A program made the position numbers and the translations under genes. This document shows, one piece after another, positions 23,924 through 28,827 of a stretch of 28,827 bases of DNA (position 1 is the stretch's first letter; each line of letters begins with the position of its first letter). The notes below the pieces were generated by a model that saw nothing but the letters and a program-made list of their open reading frames with translations, was not told the origin of the DNA and ran no database searches. The stretch lies in assembly GCF_046035435.1 (NCBI RefSeq), contig NZ_JBFNFH010000021.1. One strand, written 5' to 3'. This DNA comes from Helcococcus bovis (GTDB lineage: Bacteria > Bacillota > Clostridia > Tissierellales > Peptoniphilaceae).

Positions 23924-23965
23924 ATTACTCTCCTATTTATTTTTTCACTTAAAATATATTATTAC

Positions 23966-24783
23966 TTAATCTAAAATAGATAAATATAAATATAAATCTA
24001 GTCTTTGATTTAAGTATCTTGCAAACATATCTGCCATTGAAGAAATATTATGCTTAACATGATATTCATCAAATGCTTCGTAATACTTTACTCGAGCGAT
24101 AAATTTAATATCTATTGGTGGATAGCCATCTTTCATAAGTTCCAAATTTATTAACAGCCTTCCCTTTCTTCCATTTCCATCAATAAATGAATGAATTGTT
24201 TCAAATTTATAATGCACTGGGGCAATTTTTATTAAGTCATCAACTTTATCTCCTTCATGGATATATTTCTCCAAATCATTCAAACAAATATCATTTCACC
24301 TAGTGCTGGAGGTATAAAGCTTGACGTTTTTAACGTTGAGCCTGAAGGACCAATCCAGTTTTAGGAATTTCTAAATTCCCCTAGCATTTTCTCTTCCCCT
24401 CTAACTTTAGACAATAACACTTTATGTGTTTCTCGAATTAATCTCATGCTTAATGGTAAGTCTTTGAGTCTATTAAAGGCATAATTTGTAGCTTTAATAT
24501 AATTTACAATCTCTTCTGTTTCTTTTATTTTTTCATTATTTCTATCTTTTTGAAGGACATCAACTAGAGAAGCCTACGTCCCCTCAATTTGAGAACTTAT
24601 TACAGCCTATTTCTGTACATACATAGATACAAATAAGTCAATATCTGGTAAAGTGATAGCCATTCCATCTAATCTACCTAAAAGTAAATATGCTTTTTTA
24701 ATTAGCCCATTTATACTTGCATCAATATTAATATCAATATCTTGCAAATTACTTGGAACAAAGCATTCTTAATCACTTTGCAT
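23966..24783 (-). pseudogene. Fic-family AMP-transferase pseudogene
   Basis: Read on the minus strand from an ATG at 24783, fragments of a class II Fic protein follow one another. The inhibitory-helix motif SSQIEGT is interrupted on both sides by stops (TAG before it, TAG after it). Then come 'ASLVDVLQKDRNNEKIKETE' and 'GEEKMLGEFRNS', a TAA at a probable point mutation, and 'NWIGPSG'. A frameshift near 24285 leads into the catalytic piece 'HSFIDGNGRKGR'. The family motif is HPFx(D/E)GNGRxxR, so Pro has become Ser. The 105-codon 3' part is open to 23966. With at least four stops and one frameshift the gene is dead. Fic enzymes attach AMP to target proteins. Confidence 0.8.
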
Positions 24784-25010
24784 CCTTATTAGTTTGCCTG
24801 CTCTATTATTTTCTAATCACATATAAAATTGCTCCTAATTTAAATATTTTTTACTTAAATCAATTATATATTCTATAAGTAAAATTTTCAACAATATATT
24901 TTACTTACAATTTTATTAAAGCACTTAAAAGAGTAGCTTTTGGATACAAATCATTCTTTCACTTTAGAAACAATATTAATTACTAGAAAACTTAAAAAAA
25001 TGTTAAGAAA

Positions 25011-25045
25011 TTAAAAAAGAATTAGAAATTTTACTCTCTAATTCT
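25011..25045 (-). terminator. Terminator for the beta-helix surface gene
   Basis: AGAATTAGA (25018-25026) and TCTAATTCT (25037-25045) form a 9-bp stem; on the minus strand TTTTTTAATT follows. It lies about 245 bp beyond the stop codon of the surface protein gene, with an IS end in between. Confidence 0.65.
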
Positions 25046-25264
25046 CTCAATATTTTACTTTAATTCTTTACCAACACTACTTGTGCCCTATGGGTATTTG
25101 ACAAAGTACCAAAAATCCTCCTGATTAAGTTTATATTACCTTAATCAGAAAGATTTTCATACACAAAATTTGTTACAGTCTCCTTTATAAGTTTATTTAA
25201 TCCTCTTAATATTTTGCCTAAATTCTTTTCCACAAAACTTGTATCTTATGTGTACTTGTCCAAG
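25044..25264. repeat. Diverged direct repeats flanking the IS end
   Basis: By eye, 25044-25072 matches 25203-25231 at 24 of 29 bases, and 25079-25106 matches 25237-25264 at 21 of 28. The IS end lies exactly between the two copies. They may be an old duplication or parts of another element. Confidence 0.55.
25111..25182. mobile_element. Solitary IS256-like end; 64-bp repeat copy 2
   Basis: Bases 25119-25182 are identical to 2549-2612, and the match runs to 25111 with one mismatch. It stops where the transposase start codon would lie, so only the outer end of the element remains. Orientation is the same as in copy 1. Confidence 0.85.
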
Positions 25265-25290
25265 AACTTAAAAATATATAAATTCATTAT

Positions 25291-28200
25291 CTATTTGTCT
25301 TTGCTATTTCTTTTATTTTTAGCAATAGCCGCTAAAGCAGATATAGATAAAATCGAACAACCCAACAATAGGAACACATTAAACTTATCTCCAGTTAATG
25401 GATTTTCTGGTTTTATCGGAGTTTTGTCTAATGGTTTTACTTGCGGTTTGTAACTATTAAATATTTCAAATCCGTTGTCTACTTTTTTATATGCTACATC
25501 GTAAACTTTTGAATCAAATGTTATTTTACCGTCTTTTTCACCTTCTTCTTTTACAGTATAAACTATTTCCTTACCATCCTTGTATTCGTCAAGATCTGTA
25601 AATTGTCCTGACCAATTATTTTCTTTATTCAATACTAATTTTTGCTCAGTTTCTTTACCATCTGCTAGAAGTACTATGCTTATACTTGTTGGTCTTAGCT
25701 TATCTTGGTCATTATTATCATCCCAGCGTTTTACAACATTTACATTTGTTTTTTCTGGTTTGTAAGTATTGGTTATATCATAGCCATTTACTTGACTTAC
25801 ATAGCCTTCAACCTTTTCTTCTGAAACTGTGTATATTATTTCTTCACCATTTTCATACTTGTCAAGATTTGTAAAGATATATCTCCAATCGCCATTTTCA
25901 TCAGCTTTTACTTCTTTTCTAGCAACTTCTTTTCCATTTGCAAATAGTTTTACTATTATTTGATCTGGTCTCTTGCCGTCTTGGTTGTTGTTGTCATCCC
26001 AAGTCTTTTGACCCTTGATTTCTATTTGTTCTGGAGTATGGGTGTTAGTTACTGTAAAGCCTTGGTCTTGGTTTCCAGTGATTTCACTTGTATAGCCTTC
26101 AACCTTTTCTTCTTCTACGGTGTAGACAATCTTATTACCATCTTTATATTCGTAAAGATCTGTAAATTGTCCTGACCAATTATTTTCTTTATTCAATACT
26201 AATTTTTGACCAGTTTCTTTACCATCAGCTAATAATTTTACAGTTACAGAGTCAGTTCTCTTACCATCTTGATTATTATTATCATCCCAAATTTTTTTCA
26301 CTTTCAAAGATTTGAATTCCGCAGTATTTTTTAGAGTAACAGTATAATTTTGATTCATATACTCATAAACCTTGCCAGTATCTTTGCTTACAATTGACCT
26401 TTGTTCAAGTTTATCTTCTAAAATTTCCCCAACTTCAAATTTAACATTTGGGTCCTTATTAGTTTCTTCGAATCTTAAAAGTTCTTCAACAGCTACTCCA
26501 TTTACAGTATCAGGTAAATGTTCTATAACCGCTTTATAATCTGGAGCTTTTAATGTTATTTTTTCTATTAATTGTTCTCCTAAATAAACATTAATTTCAG
26601 CATTTTTTTTAATATTTTCATGACTCCATAACTTCCTAATTTCCAGTGATTTTTCAAAATTTGATTTCCCAAACTCTAAATATCCATTAGAGCCAATACC
26701 TCCACCTCCAGAAGCATACTTAGAACCTGCAATATCTGTATAATTTGAAATTACTTTTCCGTCATTATCTAGGACACCACCTACGTGATTTCCAATAACT
26801 CTAACCACTTTACCAGAGCTAAATATATTATCCGAATCAACTAAACTAGATTCTGCTCTAAATGCATTGTATTGAGTAGAATATACATCTGGCTTAACAG
26901 ATGTTTCATTATTCTCATCATTTGCGAAGTCACTGTACCATACTATTGGGATACCATTAGGTTGACGATCAGGTAATTTGATTGTATAATGTTGATTTTC
27001 ATTTTCAAAAAATATATCTCTACTATGCTCAACATTAAAGAAATCATCTCCATTATATTCAGCTTGATTATCAAAAATAGCTACACCATTTTCTATTTTA
27101 AATTCTCCATCTCCTGTTGGACATAGCCAAATTCCTCCACCATTAATAGTAGATGTGTTGTGAGCTACAACTAAATTTTCTACCCTTAATCTATGTGGTA
27201 CAGTTTTAACATGTATCCCTCCTCCATGTACAGCAGCTGTATTATTTAAAATATCTCCATTATTTAAGAAAACTTTATTTGATTTTACTAGTAACACACC
27301 TCCATCATTTTTAGAAAGGTTTTCAGATATCTTCCCTCCATTCATTTCAAACTTTGCAGGAAAAATTTCTGACCATCTTTTTACAGAAATTTGAGGTATG
27401 TCCCTAGTGTCTTCCGTTCCTGGGTGCGCTGTATTTGCAATAATAAGATCGTCTACATATACTCCACCACCATCTGATCCTGTTTTATTTTTAGAAATTT
27501 CTCCATTATTTAATACAAATTCTGCATTACCTATAACATTTACTCCTCCTCCATAAAACCCTGAGTTTCTGTTACTTGTAATTATTCCGTTATTCATTTC
27601 AAATTTTGCAGTCTTTGAAGCTATCTTTAACAAAGCTGATTCACTTAAGGTACTACGTTTTTTATTTAAAGCTATTCCCATTTCATTAAAGTCTTTACTT
27701 CCAACATAAACTGCCGGCCCACCTTGATTATCAGATATTTTTCCATTATTCATTTCAAAATAAGAACCATCTCCAACATAGACCCCATTTGCTCTTTTCC
27801 AGGAACCCGTATTGTTAGTAATTTCTCCATCATTTAGTGTAAATTTAGATGAATCAATCAGTAAAACTGCACCTGTTGAACTCTTATTACTATTTATGGA
27901 TCCACCATGCATTATGAATTCACTTTCGTTTGATAATCTTATAGGAGCGGTATATGAGGTTAAATCAGCTTCTACGGAAGCAATATCAAAATTTTCTTTT
28001 GCGTAACGAGAATGTAATTTATAATTATTATATATTTGTCCACCATTCATAATCAGTCTTGAATGATCTAAATTAATAGCTGTCGCTCCTATTTCATATC
28101 GATGATATGCTGCACTTATGTTATTATGTATCTTTCCACTATTAAATTCTATATATGATTCAGCTTTTGCATATATTGGGCTGCTATAATTATTATACGT

Positions 28201-28644
28201 CATAAAGTTTGTAAACTCAGCACCATTTACAAATAATTTTGATTTAGTCAAACTTATAAATGGACCTGAATTTTTATAATTAACAGCACCTTTTTCATCT
28301 TTCATTTGTCCATCAAATATAAGATTTATAGGATCGGATTTAGTCCCTAACTTTAATTCAAATCCAGGTAAAACATCAAACATTTCCCTTTCTTGAATTT
28401 CTCTTTTAAAAACAATTTGATTATCTCCAGTTAAGATTGTCAAATTATAATCCACTAAGATTTTTTTTGTAAAATTATATTCTTTTCCTAATAATTTCAC
28501 TATTGGTTTTTTTTCATTTATAGCATTATCTAATTCATCAAAACTTTTTACTTCTGTAATTTCTTGATTTTGCGCAAAACTATCATTACTAAAACTAAAA
28601 AACAAAATAAATAACACTAATAATATACTATATGTTTTTTTCAT
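25291..28644 (-). CDS. Beta-helix / Cna-B wall-anchored surface protein (1117 aa)
   Basis: This is a secreted, probably sortase-anchored protein. The signal peptide likely ends after SFA at residue 24. Residues about 90-560 hold many short repeats of the form N-G-G-x-I-x-x-N ('MNGGQIYNN', 'MHGGSINSN', 'MNNGKISDN', 'MNGGKISEN'), the mark of a right-handed parallel beta-helix. From about 666 come one divergent and three clear Cna-B domains, each beginning K-x-W-D-D-N-N-(N/D)-Q-D (about 780, 873 and 966) and containing E-(E/K)-E and N-T/S strands that allow an internal isopeptide bond. The sorting signal is NPLTGDK at 1081-1087, then a membrane helix and a basic tail. GTTAGGAGG precedes the ATG. 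Cna-B domains form a stalk, so the beta-helix is probably the displayed head; the ligand is unknown. Confidence 0.88.
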   Translation of the reverse strand: MKKTYSILLVLFILFFSFSNDSFAQNQEITEVKSFDELDNAINEKKPIVKLLGKEYNFTKKILVDYNLTILTGDNQIVFKREIQEREMFDVLPGFELKLGTKSDPINLIFDGQMKDEKGAVNYKNSGPFISLTKSKLFVNGAEFTNFMTYNNYSSPIYAKAESYIEFNSGKIHNNISAAYHRYEIGATAINLDHSRLIMNGGQIYNNYKLHSRYAKENFDIASVEADLTSYTAPIRLSNESEFIMHGGSINSNKSSTGAVLLIDSSKFTLNDGEITNNTGSWKRANGVYVGDGSYFEMNNGKISDNQGGPAVYVGSKDFNEMGIALNKKRSTLSESALLKIASKTAKFEMNNGIITSNRNSGFYGGGVNVIGNAEFVLNNGEISKNKTGSDGGGVYVDDLIIANTAHPGTEDTRDIPQISVKRWSEIFPAKFEMNGGKISENLSKNDGGVLLVKSNKVFLNNGDILNNTAAVHGGGIHVKTVPHRLRVENLVVAHNTSTINGGGIWLCPTGDGEFKIENGVAIFDNQAEYNGDDFFNVEHSRDIFFENENQHYTIKLPDRQPNGIPIVWYSDFANDENNETSVKPDVYSTQYNAFRAESSLVDSDNIFSSGKVVRVIGNHVGGVLDNDGKVISNYTDIAGSKYASGGGGIGSNGYLEFGKSNFEKSLEIRKLWSHENIKKNAEINVYLGEQLIEKITLKAPDYKAVIEHLPDTVNGVAVEELLRFEETNKDPNVKFEVGEILEDKLEQRSIVSKDTGKVYEYMNQNYTVTLKNTAEFKSLKVKKIWDDNNNQDGKRTDSVTVKLLADGKETGQKLVLNKENNWSGQFTDLYEYKDGNKIVYTVEEEKVEGYTSEITGNQDQGFTVTNTHTPEQIEIKGQKTWDDNNNQDGKRPDQIIVKLFANGKEVARKEVKADENGDWRYIFTNLDKYENGEEIIYTVSEEKVEGYVSQVNGYDITNTYKPEKTNVNVVKRWDDNNDQDKLRPTSISIVLLADGKETEQKLVLNKENNWSGQFTDLDEYKDGKEIVYTVKEEGEKDGKITFDSKVYDVAYKKVDNGFEIFNSYKPQVKPLDKTPIKPENPLTGDKFNVFLLLGCSILSISALAAIAKNKRNSKDK
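25591..25644 (-). repeat. 54-bp exact repeat in Cna-B domains, copy 1
   Basis: These 54 bases are identical to 26155-26208 although the surrounding Cna-B domains have diverged. Both encode the same strand (KLVLNKENNWSGQFTDL). The pattern suggests recent gene conversion or recombination between domains. Confidence 0.85.
26155..26208 (-). repeat. 54-bp exact repeat in Cna-B domains, copy 2
   Basis: Identical to 25591-25644, 564 bp away in the same orientation. Recombination between the copies would delete exactly 188 codons, about two Cna-B domains, and keep the frame. Confidence 0.85.
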
Positions 28645-28827
28645 TAATTTTCCTCCTAACTTGTATTATTACTATAGCATAAATATAGCGTATGTGGAAG
28701 TAATTTTATTCCTTTTAGATTAATAATTTCTAAATACTCAACCAATAAATAAGATTTTAATCTGCTAAACTATTAGTTTAAAATTCTCTAATCTATGTTT
28801 CAGACCGAAAAAAGAGAGAATTAAATT
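28645..28827. other. Upstream region of the surface gene with two small palindromes
   Basis: No gene is visible to the window edge. TAAACTA-T-TAGTTTA at 28766-28780 is a short dyad. AATTCTCT and AGAGAATT near 28781-28823 could form a long-looped hairpin, perhaps the terminator of a minus-strand gene beyond the window. A TATGCT/TATAGT near 28665-28680 may be the -10 box of the surface gene; no clear -35 is seen. Confidence 0.35.

Larger units (their letters stand above)
24784..25290. other. Intergenic: terminator, IS end and diverged repeats
   Basis: No gene is visible. From left to right the region holds AT-rich sequence, a minus-strand terminator (25011-25045), one copy of a diverged direct repeat (25044-25106), a solitary IS256-like end (25111-25182), and a second repeat copy (25203-25264). 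Confidence 0.6.

Noticed and set aside
2613..25110. A composite transposon bounded by two IS256 copies
   Set aside because: Copy 2 is only a 72-bp end without transposase, copy 1 is dead, and core-like genes lie between. Shared ends are noted, but no functional composite element is supported.
25214..26175. Plus-strand ORFs opposite the 3' part of the Cna-B surface gene
   Set aside because: Shadows of the coding frame; no RBS and no recognisable domain.
1..28827. CRISPR arrays, riboswitches, tRNA or rRNA genes
   Set aside because: No regularly spaced short repeats, conserved aptamer cores, cloverleaf patterns or rRNA segments were seen on either strand.

Overview
The window is low-GC, AT-rich DNA with strong AGGAGG-type ribosome binding sites and Rho-independent terminators. 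It carries two long Gram-positive wall-anchored proteins, a fructose-type PTS and no oxidative metabolism genes. Together this points to a Firmicute, most likely an anaerobic coccus of the Finegoldia/Anaerococcus/Peptoniphilus type. That assignment is inference; no rRNA or tRNA gene is present to settle it.

Layout. (1) 1-2126: an extremely AT-rich fragment with three overlapping genes of unknown function, the first entering from outside the window, then the frameshifted and truncated start of a probable ABC exporter gene that ends in a palindromic element. (2) 2200-2612: a decayed IS256-family insertion sequence. (3) 2674-10690, minus strand: an Rrf2-family regulator and, 26 bp downstream, a 2157-residue wall-anchored adhesin with Rib-type repeats, then a strong terminator and an APH-type kinase. 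The regulator has four cysteines that could hold an Fe-S cluster and a near-perfect inverted repeat in its own leader, so the adhesin looks co-transcribed with a putative redox or nitric oxide sensor. (4) 10779-15693, plus strand apart from the regulator: a double-GNAT acetyltransferase, then a RpiR-type regulator divergent from a 1-phosphofructokinase / EIIBC / EIIA operon. This operon would import fructose as fructose-1-phosphate and convert it to the bisphosphate. (5) 15727-18708, minus: a MATE exporter, a toxin remnant behind an XRE regulator, and a GNAT enzyme. (6) 18839-19567, plus: a YebC-family protein sharing a symmetric promoter region with the GNAT gene. (7) 19852-23492, minus: a tight operon encoding an AlbA_2/ATPase regulator, a P-loop kinase-like protein, a GNAT enzyme, a 24-residue micro-protein, a CPBP intramembrane protease and a small membrane protein. 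(8) 23630-25291: a small membrane protein, a Fic pseudogene and a solitary IS end. (9) 25291-28644, minus: a beta-helix/Cna-B wall-anchored protein.

The points most worth a second look are the Rrf2-adhesin operon with its palindrome, the unknown AT-rich three-gene set beside the broken exporter, the micro-ORF coupled to the CPBP protease, and several palindromes placed on promoters. No CRISPR array, rRNA, tRNA or riboswitch was recognised.
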